NCBI GenBank assembly: GCA_016432725.1
Contig: JACJDG010000003.1
Coordinates: forward strand, 4,092,001 to 4,156,000
DNA from: Streptomyces sp. DHE7-1
Lineage (GTDB): Bacteria; Actinomycetota; Actinomycetes; Streptomycetales; Streptomycetaceae
Direction: 5' to 3'
Length of the DNA: 64,000 bases
Position 1 is the stretch's first letter; the number at the start of each line of letters is the position of its first letter. Below are positions 26,132 through 34,783 of this stretch, piece by piece. The notes beneath the pieces are model-generated. The model worked only from the letters and a program-made list of their open reading frames with translations, did not search any database and was not told where the DNA came from. A program made the position numbers and the translations under genes.

Positions 26132-26683
26132 ATGACGGACGACGTACGCGGCGCGCTGCTGCAGCAGATCAAGGACAAGGCCGTGGTGCACGGCAAAGTG
26201 ACCCTCTCCTCGGGTCTCGAGGCCGACTACTACGTCGACCTGCGCCGCATCACCCTCGACGGCGAGGCCGCCCCGCTGGTCGGCCAGGTGCTCCTGGACC
26301 TGACCGCCGACCTCGAGTTCGACGCGGTGGGCGGTCTCACCATGGGCGCGGACCCCGTCGCGGCCGCCATGCTGCACGCGGCCGCCGCGCGCGGCAGGCG
26401 GGTCGACGCGTTCGTCGTCCGCAAGGCCGCCAAGGCGCACGGTCTGCAGCGGCGGGTGGAGGGGCCGGAGATCGCGGGCCGGCGGGTGCTCGTGGTGGAG
26501 GACACCTCCACCACCGGCGGTTCGCCGCTCACCGCGGTGGAGGCGGTGCGCGAGGCGGGTGCCGAGGTCGTCGGCGTCGCGACCATCGTCGACCGGGCCA
26601 CCGGGGCCGCCGAGAAGATCGAGGCCGGTGCGGGCGTTCCGTACCGTTTCGCCTTCTCGAAGGATGAACTGGGTCTGGACTGA
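26132..26683 (+). CDS. pyrE: Orotate phosphoribosyltransferase
   Basis: 183 aa, a normal length. It converts orotate and PRPP to OMP in pyrimidine synthesis. The PRPP-binding loop VLVVEDTSTTGGSPLTAVEA is complete. Orotate-site segments are LSSGLEADYYVDLRRITLDG and VGGLTMGADPVAAAMLHAAA. ATG 26132 has AGCTGGGCGG upstream. It follows the epimerase gene closely. The 155 bp after it carry the fba promoter, including a GTAGTAC at 26797-26803. Confidence 0.95.
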   Translation: MTDDVRGALLQQIKDKAVVHGKVTLSSGLEADYYVDLRRITLDGEAAPLVGQVLLDLTADLEFDAVGGLTMGADPVAAAMLHAAAARGRRVDAFVVRKAAKAHGLQRRVEGPEIAGRRVLVVEDTSTTGGSPLTAVEAVREAGAEVVGVATIVDRATGAAEKIEAGAGVPYRFAFSKDELGLD

Positions 26684-26838
26684 CGCCCGGAATTGACCTG
26701 GACTTGCCCGTGGCTTGACCGGAGCGCCTGGCACCGGGTCATGTCTGGAAAGATGGGGACGACGATGACGTCACACCCCAGGTCTAGGTCAGGGCCGTAG
26801 TACGCAGAACCCAACCCGCACACTCCAAGGAGCGGACC

Positions 26839-27860
26839 ATGCCCATCGCAACCCCGAGGTCTACAACGAGATGCTCGACCGGGCGAAGGCAGGCAAGTTC
26901 GCCTACCCGGCCATCAACGTCACCTCGAGCCAGACCCTGAACGCCGCGCTGCGCGGCTTCGCGGAGGCGGAGAGCGACGGCATCGTCCAGATCTCCACGG
27001 GTGGCGCCGAGTTCCTGGGCGGCCAGTACAGCAAGGACATGGTGACCGGCGCCGTCGCGCTCGCCGAGTACGCGCACATCCTCGCCGAGAAGTACCCGGT
27101 CAACATCGCGCTGCACACCGACCACTGCCCGAAGGACAAGCTCGACGGGTACGTGCGTCCGCTGCTGGCGCTCTCCCGCAAGCGTGTCGAGGCCGGCCTC
27201 AGCCCGCTGTTCCAGTCGCACATGTGGGACGGCTCCGCCGAGACCCTCTCCGACAACCTGGAGATCGCGCAGGAACTGCTGGAGCAGGCCCGCGCCGCGA
27301 AGATCATCCTCGAGGTCGAGATCACCCCGACCGGTGGCGAGGAGGACGGCGTCTCCCACGAGATCAACGACTCCCTCTACACCACCGTCGAGGACGCGAT
27401 CCGCACCGCCGAGGCCCTGGGCCTGGGCGAGAAGGGCCGCTACCTGCTGGCCGCCTCCTTCGGCAACGTGCACGGCGTCTACAAGCCGGGCAACGTCGTG
27501 CTCCGCCCCGAGCTGCTGAAGGAACTGGCCGACGGCGTGTCCGCCAAGTTCGGCAAGGCCGCCCCGTTCGACTTCGTCTTCCACGGCGGCTCCGGCTCCA
27601 CCGAGCAGGAGATCCTCACCGCGCTGGAGAACGGCGTCGTGAAGATGAACATCGACACGGACACCCAGTACGCCTTCACCAGGCCGGTCGCCGACCACAT
27701 GTTCAAGAACTACGACGGCGTCCTGAAGGTCGACGGCGAGGTCGGCGACAAGAAGACCTACGACCCGCGCACCTGGGGCAAGCTGGCCGAGGCCAGCATG
27801 GCCGCGCGCGTCGTCGAGGCCACGCGGAACCTGCGTTCGGCGGGCAACAAGATCAAGTAG
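26839..27860 (+). CDS. fba: Fructose-bisphosphate aldolase, class II (one frameshift)
   Basis: About 340 aa. The first codons read MPIATP, then the frame changes at the C run 26852-26855; with one C added it continues EVYNEMLDRAKAGKFAYPAI. Class II zinc ligands are visible: NIALHTDHCPKDKLDGYV (His and Asp), EVEITPTGGEEDGVSHE, ASFGNVHGVYKPGNVV and FHGGSGSTEQEILTALENGV (phosphate/His loop). ATG 26839 has AAGGAGCGG upstream. It cleaves fructose-1,6-bisphosphate in glycolysis and runs backwards in gluconeogenesis. Confidence 0.95.
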
Positions 27861-27880
27861 GTCGCGTACGGCTGCCTGCG

Positions 27881-27910
27881 GCGGGCCCGGTGCTTCGGCA
27901 CCGGGCCCGC
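27881..27910 (+). terminator. Terminator of fba
   Basis: Perfect 13-bp stem GCGGGCCCGGTGC / GCACCGGGCCCGC closed by a TTCG tetraloop, 20 nt after the stop. Confidence 0.93.
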
Positions 27911-27924
27911 TGTATATCTGGTAC

Positions 27925-29376
27925 ATGCCCGATGTCCGGCTGGGCTCGTCCCAGGGCAAGTGGATCCTGCTCACCACGGTGCTCGGTTCCAGCATGGCCA
28001 TGCTGGACTCCACCGTGGTCAACGTGGCGCTGCCGACCATCGGCCGCGACCTCGACGCCAGCCTCGCCGCCTTGCAGTGGACGGTCAACGCGTACATGGT
28101 CACGCTGGCCGGCCTGATCCTGCTGGGCGGCTCCCTGGGGGACCGCTACGGCCGCCGGCGGATCTTCGTGCTGGGTGTCGTCTGGTTCGCGGCCGCCTCC
28201 CTGCTCTGCGGGCTCGCCCCGCATCCCGCGGTGCTGATCGCCGCCCGTGCCCTGCAGGGCGTCGGCGGCGCCCTGCTCACCCCGGCTCCCTCGCCCTCAT
28301 CCAGGCCTCCTTCCACCCGGACGACCGCAGCCGGGCGGTCGGTCTGTGGTCCGGCTTCGGCGGCGTCGGCGCGGCCGTCGGCCCGTTCCTCGGCGGCTGG
28401 CTGGTGGACGGCCCCGGCTGGCGCTGGGTGTTCCTGCTCAACGTGCCGCTCGCCCTGCTGTGCGCGCCGATCGCCGTGCGGCACGTGCCGGAGTCCGCCG
28501 CCGGCCCCGGCAAGGGCCGGTTCGACGTCCTCGGCGCGGGCCTCGGGGCGCTCGCCCTGGCCCTGCTGACGTACGCCCTGATCGAGGCGGGCGGCGACGG
28601 GCGGGGGTGGTGGTGAGCGCGGTCCTCGGCCTGGCGGCGGCGGTGGCCTTCGTGTACGTCGAGAGGCACCGCGCGGACCCGATGCTCCCGCCCGGCATCT
28701 TCGCCTCGCGCCGGTTCACCGCGGTCAACCTGGTCACGCTGTGCGTGTACGCGGCCTTCGGCGGCTTCTTCTTCCTGACCGCGCTCCAGCTCCAGGTGGT
28801 GTCCGGCTACTCGCCCCTCCAGGCGGGCACGGCCCTGCTGCCGACGACGGTCCTGATGCTGCTGTTCTCGGCCCGCTCGGGCGCTCTGGCCGACCGCACC
28901 GGTCCACGGCTGCCGCTCACCGTGGGGCCCCTGCTGTGCGCGGCGGCGATGCTGCTGATGCTGCGGGTGGGCGTGGACGCGGACTACCTCACCGACGTCC
29001 TGCCCGCGCTCCTCGTCATGGGCGCCGGCATGGTCACCCTGGTCGCCCCGCTGACCGCCACGGTGCTCGGCTCCGTCGACACCGCCCGGGCGGGGCTGGC
29101 CAGCGGCATCAACAACGCGGCGGCCCGGGCGGCGGGGCTGGTCGCCGTGGCCGCGCTGCCGCTGCTGACGGGGATGGGGCCGGAGGCGTACCGGTCCGCG
29201 GTGGCCTTCGACGCGGCGTTCTCCCGGGCGATGCCGATCTGCGCGGGGTGCTGGTGCTGGGCGCGGTGCTGGCCTTCACCCTGATCCGCCGCCCGCCGGC
29301 CGGCTGCCGCCACCCGGAGTGCAGAACCTTCTGCGGCGTCGCGGCTCCTCCGCTGGAGGCCGAGCGCGGGAGGTGA
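27925..29376 (+). CDS. MFS drug exporter, DHA2/EmrB-QacA type (three frameshifts)
   Basis: About 484 aa after repair of runs 28280-28283, 28603-28607 and 29245-29248. Motifs: AMLDSTVVNVALPTIGRDLD (TM1, motif D1), GGSLGDRYGRRRIFVLGVVW (motif A), ARALQGVGGALLTP, then in the next frame SGFGGVGAAVGPFLGGWLVD (motif C) and 13-14 predicted helices in all. It should export hydrophobic drugs using the proton gradient. The ATG at 27925 has no ribosome site; TATATC at 27913-27918 lies 6 nt upstream, a leaderless layout. The stop codon falls inside the first unit of the 22-bp repeat array. Confidence 0.85.
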
Positions 29377-29491
29377 CCTCCGGTCGGGCTGGAGGTGACC
29401 TCCGGTCGTGCGGGAGGTGACCTCCGGTCGTGCGGGAGGTGACCTCCGGTCGTGCGGGAGGTGACCTCCGGTCGTGCGGGAGGTGACCTCC
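29369..29491. repeat. Six 22-bp tandem repeats, each a GGAGGTGACCTCC palindrome
   Basis: The 13-mer GGAGGTGACCTCC (6-bp arms around one base) starts at 29369, 29391, 29413, 29435, 29457 and 29479, exactly 22 bp apart, i.e. about two helical turns, so all copies face one side of the DNA. The linker is GGTCGTGCG in the last copies and slightly different in the first two. The array overlaps the MFS stop codon. It could be a multi-site protein-binding array, an RNA structure at the 3' end, or simple slippage. Confidence 0.9.
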
Positions 29492-29523
29492 GGTCGTGCT
29501 TCGGCCGCGGGTCCGCTGTGGCC

Positions 29524-29828
29524 GGTCGCGCGGTTCCCCGCGCCCCTGGGTGGTGTTCGGTGTCGTCTGGTCTGCGGGTGCGTGGGGGCTGGTCGCGCAG
29601 TTCCCGCGCCCCTGGGTGGGTGGCGCCGGTGTCGTATGGCTGCGGGTTTGTTGTGGCTGGTCGCGCGGTTCCTCGCGCCCCTGGGTGGGTGGCGCCGGTG
29701 TCGTATGGCTGCGGGTTTGTTGTGGCTGGTCGCGCGGTTCCTCGCGCCCCTGGGTGGGTGGCGCCGGTGTCGTATGGCTGCGGGTTTGTTGTGGCTGGTC
29801 GCGCGGTTCCTCGCGCCCCTGGGTGGGT
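29524..29828. repeat. Five tandem repeats of 67-69 bp with a GCGCGGTTCCTCGCGC core
   Basis: Units start at 29524, 29591, 29659, 29728 and 29797. The last three are spaced exactly 69 bp and look identical; the first two differ slightly. Each holds the hairpin GCGCGGTTCCYCGCGCCCCT. That core is a dispersed intergenic repeat often seen in Streptomyces genomes as GCGCAGTTCCCCGCGCCCCT. The 574-bp gap between the MFS gene and the DUF3151 gene is thus almost entirely repeat DNA, with about 120 bp left for a promoter. Confidence 0.88.
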
Positions 29829-29950
29829 AGCCGGTGTTGCCTTCCGGCCGCGGGCACGGGAAACGCCCTCCGGGCGGCACCGGGCGTTCGGCGAGCGCCG
29901 AGCACCGGTGCCGATCCGCCGGGGGAGCGTGCGTGCGACAGACTGGAGCC

Positions 29951-30364
29951 ATGACGATTCACGAAAACCTCCTCGGCGGCCCGCCCCCCACCCACCTGCC
30001 CGACGACCCGGAGCCCCGCGAACTGCTCGCGACCGGCACCGCCCCCGCGGACGTCGCCGCCAAGTACCCCACCTCCTCCCTCGCCTGGGCCCAGCTCGCC
30101 GACGAGGCGTTCGAGCGGGGCTCGGTCGTCGAGTCGTACGCCTATGCCCGCACGGGCTACCACCGCGGCCTGGACGCCCTGCGCCGCAACGGCTGGAAGG
30201 GCCACGGCCCGGTGCCCTGGGAGCACGAGCCCAACCGCGGCTTCCTGCGCGCCCTGCACGGCCTCGCCCGCGCCGCCCAGGCGATCGGCGAGCAGGAGGA
30301 GTACGAGCGCTGCTCCCAGTTCCTGAAGGACTCCTCGCCCGCGGCGGCCCAGACCCTCGGCTGA
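29951..30364 (+). CDS. DUF3151 family protein
   Basis: 137 aa, soluble, mostly helical. MTIHENLLGGPPPTHLPDD, TGTAPADVAAKYPTSSLAWA, VVESYAYARTGYHRGLDALR, VPWEHEPNRGFLRALHGLAR and EEYERCSQFLKDSSPAA fit the actinobacterial DUF3151 family. The middle looks like tetratricopeptide-type helices, and the function is unknown. ATG 29951 has GACTGGAG upstream. In other Streptomyces it lies, as I recall, next to fba and the tryptophan dioxygenase genes, as here. Confidence 0.85.
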   Translation: MTIHENLLGGPPPTHLPDDPEPRELLATGTAPADVAAKYPTSSLAWAQLADEAFERGSVVESYAYARTGYHRGLDALRRNGWKGHGPVPWEHEPNRGFLRALHGLARAAQAIGEQEEYERCSQFLKDSSPAAAQTLG

Positions 30365-30396
30365 CCGGCCCACCGGTCCCGCGGCGTCACCTGTGT

Positions 30397-30420
30397 GGCC
30401 CGTCTGGCAGCAGGCGGGCC
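30397..30420 (+). terminator. Hairpin after the DUF3151 gene
   Basis: Ten-bp stem GGCCCGTCTG / CAGGCGGGCC with one wobble pair and a GCAG loop, then TTGCC. Confidence 0.65.
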
Positions 30421-30526
30421 TTGCCGTGACCGGAGTGATTGCGGAGGATGCGGGGTGGGGACCGGGGCCCCCGTGCCGGCATCGGCAGGGGCGGACCGCC
30501 ACCCGGAGCAACAACAGGAGACAGCG

Positions 30527-31374
30527 ATGTCGCAACAGGCTCGCCCCCCTCACGAGGCCGCTGAGCCCGAGACCCCGCATCTCGACTTCGCGGGTACGAC
30601 GCCCTACGAGGACTACGTCCGGGCGGACGTGCTCACCCACCTCCAGCACACCCTCTCCGACGACCCCGGAGAGATGGTCTTCCTGGTGACGACCCAGGTC
30701 ATGGAACTGTGGTTCACCGTCGTCGTGCACGAGTGGGAGACCGCCGCGAAGGCCCTCCGCCAGGACGACGTGCCGACCGCGATCGCCGCGCTGAAGCGTT
30801 CCGTACGCGAGCTGGAGGCGCTGAACGCCTCCTGGAAGCCGCTCGGCCAGCTCACCCCGGCGCAGTTCAACTCGTACCGCGGTGCCCTCGGCGAGGGCTC
30901 CGGGTTCCAGTCGGCGATGTACCGCCGGCTGGAGTTCCTGCTCGGTGAGAAGTCCGCGTCGATGCTGGTCCCGCACCGCGGCGCCCCCGCGCGCACGCCG
31001 AGCTGGAGAAGGCCCTGCACGAGCCGAGCCTGTACGACGAGGTGCTGCGGTTCCTCGCCCGCCGCGGCCACGCGATCCCCGCCTCGGTCCTTAACCGGGA
31101 CGTGACCCGTCGCTACGAGCACTCGGACGCCGTCGAGTCCGCCTGGGCCGCGGTCTACTCCGGCGACCAGGACGGCGAGCTGGTGCGTCTCGGCGAGGCC
31201 CTGTCCGACGTGGCCGAGCTGGTCTGGCGCTGGCGCAACGACCACCTGGTCGCCACCCGCCGCGCGATGGGCTCGAAGGCCGGCACGGGCGGCTCCGCGG
31301 GCGTGGCCTGGCTGGAGAAGCGCGCCCGCAAGAACGTCTTCCCCGAGCTGTGGACGGCGAGGTCCCATGTCTGA
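30527..31374 (+). CDS. kynA: Tryptophan 2,3-dioxygenase (one frameshift)
   Basis: About 282 aa after repair of the C run 30984-30988. TTPYEDYVRADVLTHLQHTL opens the helical haem fold. TTQVMELWFTVVVHEWE contains the conserved helix with the substrate-site His. FNSYRGALGEGSGFQSAMYR is the tryptophan-contact segment, and RWRNDHLVATRRAMGSKAGT carries the proximal haem His in NDH. It opens the indole ring of L-tryptophan to N-formylkynurenine. ATG 30527 has ACAGGAGACA upstream. The stop overlaps the kynureninase start by 8 nt. Confidence 0.94.
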
Positions 31375-32563
31375 GCGTCCCGAACTCGCGCTGCGCGCCA
31401 AGGAACTGGACGCCGCGGACGAACTGGCTCCGCTGCGCGAGCGCTTCGTCCTCGACGACGTGGTCTACCTGGACGGCAACTCCCTCGGCGCGCTGCCGGT
31501 GAACGTCCCGGACCGGGTGGCCGACGTGGTCCGCAGGCAGTGGGGCGAACGGCGCATCCGCTCCTGGGAGGACGGCGGCTGGTGGACGGCGCCGGAGCGG
31601 ATCGGCGACCGGATCGCCCCGCTCGTCGGCGCGGCACCGGGCCAGATCGTGGTGGGCGACTCCACGAGCGTCAACGTCTTCAAGGCGGTCGTGGCGGCGG
31701 TCCGGATGGCGGACGCCGGCCGCGACGAGATCCTCGTCGACGCGACGACGTTCCCCACGGACGGCTACATCGCCGAGTCGGCGGCCCGGATGACCGGCCG
31801 CACCCTGCGCCCGGTGACCCCGGCCGAGCTGCCCGCGGCGCTGAGCGACCGCACGGCCGCGGTCCTGCTCAACCACGTCGACTACCGCTCCGGCCGGCTG
31901 CACGACCTGCCGGGCCTCACCGCCGCGGTCCACGCCGCGGGCGCCCTCGCGGTCTGGGACCTGTGCCACAGCGCGGGCGCGCTGCCGGTGGGCCTGGACG
32001 AGCACGGGGTCGACCTGGCGGTCGGCTGCACCTACAAGTACCTGAACGGCGGCCCCGGTTCGCCCGCGTTCCTGTACGTGCGCCGGGAGCTGCAGGACCG
32101 CTTCGACTCGCCCCTGCCCGGCTGGACCTCCCATGCCGAGCCCTTCGCGATGAGCGCGTCCTTCGCCCCGGCGCCGGGCGCGGTGCGCGGCCGGGTCGGC
32201 ACCCCGGACATCCTCTCCATGCTGGCCCTGGAGGCCGCCCTGGAGGTGTGGGACGGGGTTCGCGTCGACGCGGTCCGCGCCAAGTCCCTGGCGCTGACGG
32301 ACTTCTTCCTGGAGTGCGTCGACGCGTACACCGAGCCCGGCCGGGTCGAGTGCGTGACCCCCGGGCCGCACGCGGAGCGGGGCAGCCAGATCGCCCTGCG
32401 CTGCCCCGACGCGGGAGAGGTCATGAAGCGGCTGATCGACCGGGGCGTGGTGGGCGACTTCCGGCACCCGGACGTCCTCCGCTTCGGCTTCACCCCGCTG
32501 TACGTGGGCTTCGCGGACACGGAACGCGCGGCCCGGGTGCTGGGGGAGCTGCTGGCCCGGTGA
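31367..32563 (+). CDS. kynU: Kynureninase
   Basis: 398 aa. It hydrolyses kynurenine to anthranilate and alanine with PLP. YLDGNSLGALPVNVPDRVAD opens the protein. DSTSVNVFKAVVAAVRMA, AVLLNHVDYRSGRLHDL, VWDLCHSAGALPVGLDEHGV (PLP Asp) and GCTYKYLNGGPGSPAFLYVR (Schiff-base Lys in YKYLNGGPG) are diagnostic. The ATG lies inside the end of the dioxygenase gene, giving translational coupling. Anthranilate made here can feed tryptophan, actinomycin-like or other secondary pathways. Confidence 0.96.
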   Translation: MSERPELALRAKELDAADELAPLRERFVLDDVVYLDGNSLGALPVNVPDRVADVVRRQWGERRIRSWEDGGWWTAPERIGDRIAPLVGAAPGQIVVGDSTSVNVFKAVVAAVRMADAGRDEILVDATTFPTDGYIAESAARMTGRTLRPVTPAELPAALSDRTAAVLLNHVDYRSGRLHDLPGLTAAVHAAGALAVWDLCHSAGALPVGLDEHGVDLAVGCTYKYLNGGPGSPAFLYVRRELQDRFDSPLPGWTSHAEPFAMSASFAPAPGAVRGRVGTPDILSMLALEAALEVWDGVRVDAVRAKSLALTDFFLECVDAYTEPGRVECVTPGPHAERGSQIALRCPDAGEVMKRLIDRGVVGDFRHPDVLRFGFTPLYVGFADTERAARVLGELLAR

Positions 32564-32569
32564 CGTGAG

Positions 32570-32604
32570 CGGTGGCGGGGGGTGCCGAGCGCCCCCCGCC
32601 ACCG
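32570..32604 (+). terminator. Terminator of the kynA-kynU operon
   Basis: Perfect 13-bp stem CGGTGGCGGGGGG / CCCCCCGCCACCG with a 9-nt loop, right after the kynU stop. Confidence 0.82.
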
Positions 32605-32737
32605 CCCGGCGACCCCGTGTCCGCCCACGTCACCCGCCTGGTACCGTCCCGGCCAACGGCCGACGAGGAGTACCCGCCCGTACCCCCAGGTACCCGCGCA
32701 GTCCGCCGATCCCATCCCGCCGCTGAGAGGTTGGAGC

Positions 32738-33642
32738 ATGCCGGACGACGCCGCAGCAGCCCGCGCCGCCGCCGAGGAGGAGTCGGCCTTCTCGCACCCC
32801 GAGGTCGACCCCGACGTGACCGCCGCCTACGGCGACCACCCCGACCAGGTGATCGACTTCTACGCCCGCGGACCGGCGCCCCCGGCGCCCCCCTGGTCGT
32901 CGTCCTGCACGGCGGAGCCTGGCGCGCCCGCTACGACCGCCGCCACGTCACCCCGTTCGCGGACCACCTGGCCCGCGCCGGCTTCGCCGTGGCCAACGTC
33001 GAGTACCGGCGCGGCGGCGAGCCCCTGATCCCGGCGCAGAACCAGGGCGCCGGGCCCGGCCCCGAGGCCGCGACCCCGCCGGCCGGCCGCTGGCCCGACA
33101 CCTTCGACGACGTGGCCGCCGCCCTGGACGCCCTGCCCGGGCTGGTCCGCGAGGCGCTCCCGCAGGCCGACCCGCGCCGAATCGTCCTCACCGGGCACTC
33201 GGCGGGCGGCCACCTCGCCCTGTGGGCGGCGGCCCGGCACGTCCTGCCCGCCGACGCCCCCTGGCGCACCGACGGGCCCGCCGCGCTGCGCGGCGTGGTG
33301 GCCCTCGCCCCGATCGCCGACTTCGACGTGGCGGAGAAGCTGGACGTCTGCGGCAACGCCTCCCTGCAACTCCTGGGCGGACACGACCACTTCGCCGAAC
33401 GCCGGCCGTACGCCGACCCGGTGCTGCTGCTTCCGAACGGCATCGCCACGACGCTGGTCCAGGGCCGGGCCGACCTGGTGGTGCCGCAGCAGGTGGCCGA
33501 GTCGTACGCGGACGCGGCCGAGAAGGCGGGGGAGACGGTGGGGCTGACCCTGCTGGCGGACGTCGGGCACTTCCCGCTCATCGACCCGGCGACGGACGCC
33601 TGCGCGGTGGTGGCCGAGGAGATCGCCCAACTCGCCTGGTGA
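32738..33642 (+). CDS. Kynurenine formamidase-like alpha/beta hydrolase (one frameshift)
   Basis: About 301 aa after repair of the C run 32888-32893. In the repaired frame the HGGAW oxyanion motif appears (LVVVLHGGAWRARYDRRHVT), as in eukaryotic-type kynurenine formamidases. The nucleophile elbow is RIVLTGHSAGGHLALWAAAR, the acid lies in LVQGRADLVVPQQVAESYAD, and the His in LLADVGHFPLIDP. Together with the two genes upstream it supplies the missing middle step, N-formylkynurenine to kynurenine. It has its own start with GAGAGGTTGGAG upstream, beyond the operon terminator. The assignment rests on motif plus context. Confidence 0.8.
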
Positions 33643-33660
33643 GCCGCCCCGGTCATACCC

Positions 33661-33674
33661 GTAGTACCTGAGAG
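33661..33674 (+). promoter_or_regulatory. GTAGTAC motif upstream of the hydrolase-acyltransferase-kinase genes
   Basis: GTAGTACCTGAGAG, 106-119 bp before the next start. It is 11/14 identical to GTAGTACTTCAGGG at 38191, upstream of the second histidine-kinase gene, and shares GTAGTAC with the fba promoter. A shared response-regulator or regulator half-site is possible. The gap 33643-33779 also holds a weak hairpin at 33745-33762 and nothing else. Confidence 0.35.
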
Positions 33675-33779
33675 CTACCCCGCGGGACAGCTCCCTGGCG
33701 GGACGCCGGCGACGCCTCCCGGCTCATAACTTCCCTTCTCGACAAGCCCGATGGCCGGGCTCTGCGAAGGGAAGCCACC

Positions 33780-34783
33780 ATGGGGCAAGCGTCGCCACCC
33801 GCCACCGGTCCGCAGCCGCCGCCCCGCCGGGGCCGGCGGCGGCCGGGACGGACCCGGTTCCGCCAGGCGCTGCTCACCGCCGCCACGGTCGTCGCCCTGA
33901 CCGCCGCCGCGCGCTCCACGGTCCCCGCCCCGCCCCGGCCGGCCACGCCCCGCCCACCGCCGCCACCCTGCGGTCGGTCTACGCGGCGAACCGCGCCAAC
34001 GCCGCCGAGGCCGCCGCCATGGCCGCGGCCCACGGCGACGTGCGCCGGGCCGCCGCGGACCGGGCCCTCGCCGGCCGCGACCTCCTCGCCTTCGACGGCC
34101 GGGGCCCCGGCCGGGCCACCGAGGTCCTCGGCGAGCTGCGCCGGGCCGACCGCATCGCCGTCCTGGTGCCCGGCTCCGACACCTCGATCGACACCTACGC
34201 CCGCTTCCACCGGGCGGCGGCCGCCCTGTACGACGACCTCACGCGCCGAGCCCCCGCCGGAACCCGCGTCGCCGTGGTCGCCTGGCTCGGCTACCGGACC
34301 CCCGCCACGGTCAGCACCACGGTCACCACCACGGCCAGGGCGGACGAGGCGGCGCCCCGGCTCCGGGCCCTCACGGGCCGGCTGCGCGCCCTCGCCCCCG
34401 CCCGCGCCCGGGTCTCGCTGCTCTGCCACTCCTACGGCTCCGTCGTCTGCGGCCGGGCCGCGCACGGTCTGGACGCCGGCGACATCGTCCTCGTCGGCAG
34501 CCCCGGCACGGGCGCCCGCACCGTCGCCGGCCTGCGCACCCACGCGCGGGTGTGGGCGGCGCGCGGCGGCGGCGACTGGGTGGCCCACGTGCCGCACGTA
34601 CGGGCCGGCCTGCTTCTCGCCACCGTCGGCTTCGGCACCGACCCGGTCTCCCCGGCCTTCGGCGCCCGGGTCTTCGACGCCGCCGGCGCCGGCCACAGCG
34701 GCTACTTCACCCCGGGCTCGGCCGCCCTCGCCAACCTGGCCCGGATCACCCTCGGCGAGGCCTCGGAGGTGACCCGTGTCTGA
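33780..34783 (+). CDS. DUF1023-type alpha/beta hydrolase, exported or membrane-anchored (one frameshift)
   Basis: About 334 aa after repair of a lost C between 33927 and 33950. A basic N-terminus and hydrophobic segment (QALLTAATVVALTAAARS) act as signal or anchor. The hydrolase core has ADRIAVLVPGSDTSIDTYAR, the nucleophile in VSLLCHSYGSVVCGRAAHGL, the acid in GFGTDPVSPAFGARVF, and the His in GAGHSGYFTPGSAALANLAR. The family acts outside the membrane on unknown esters or peptides. Its stop overlaps the acyltransferase GTG by 8 nt, so the two are coupled. Confidence 0.8.

Noticed and set aside
29369..29828. CRISPR array
   Set aside because: Repeats are contiguous with no unique spacers and no cas genes are nearby.
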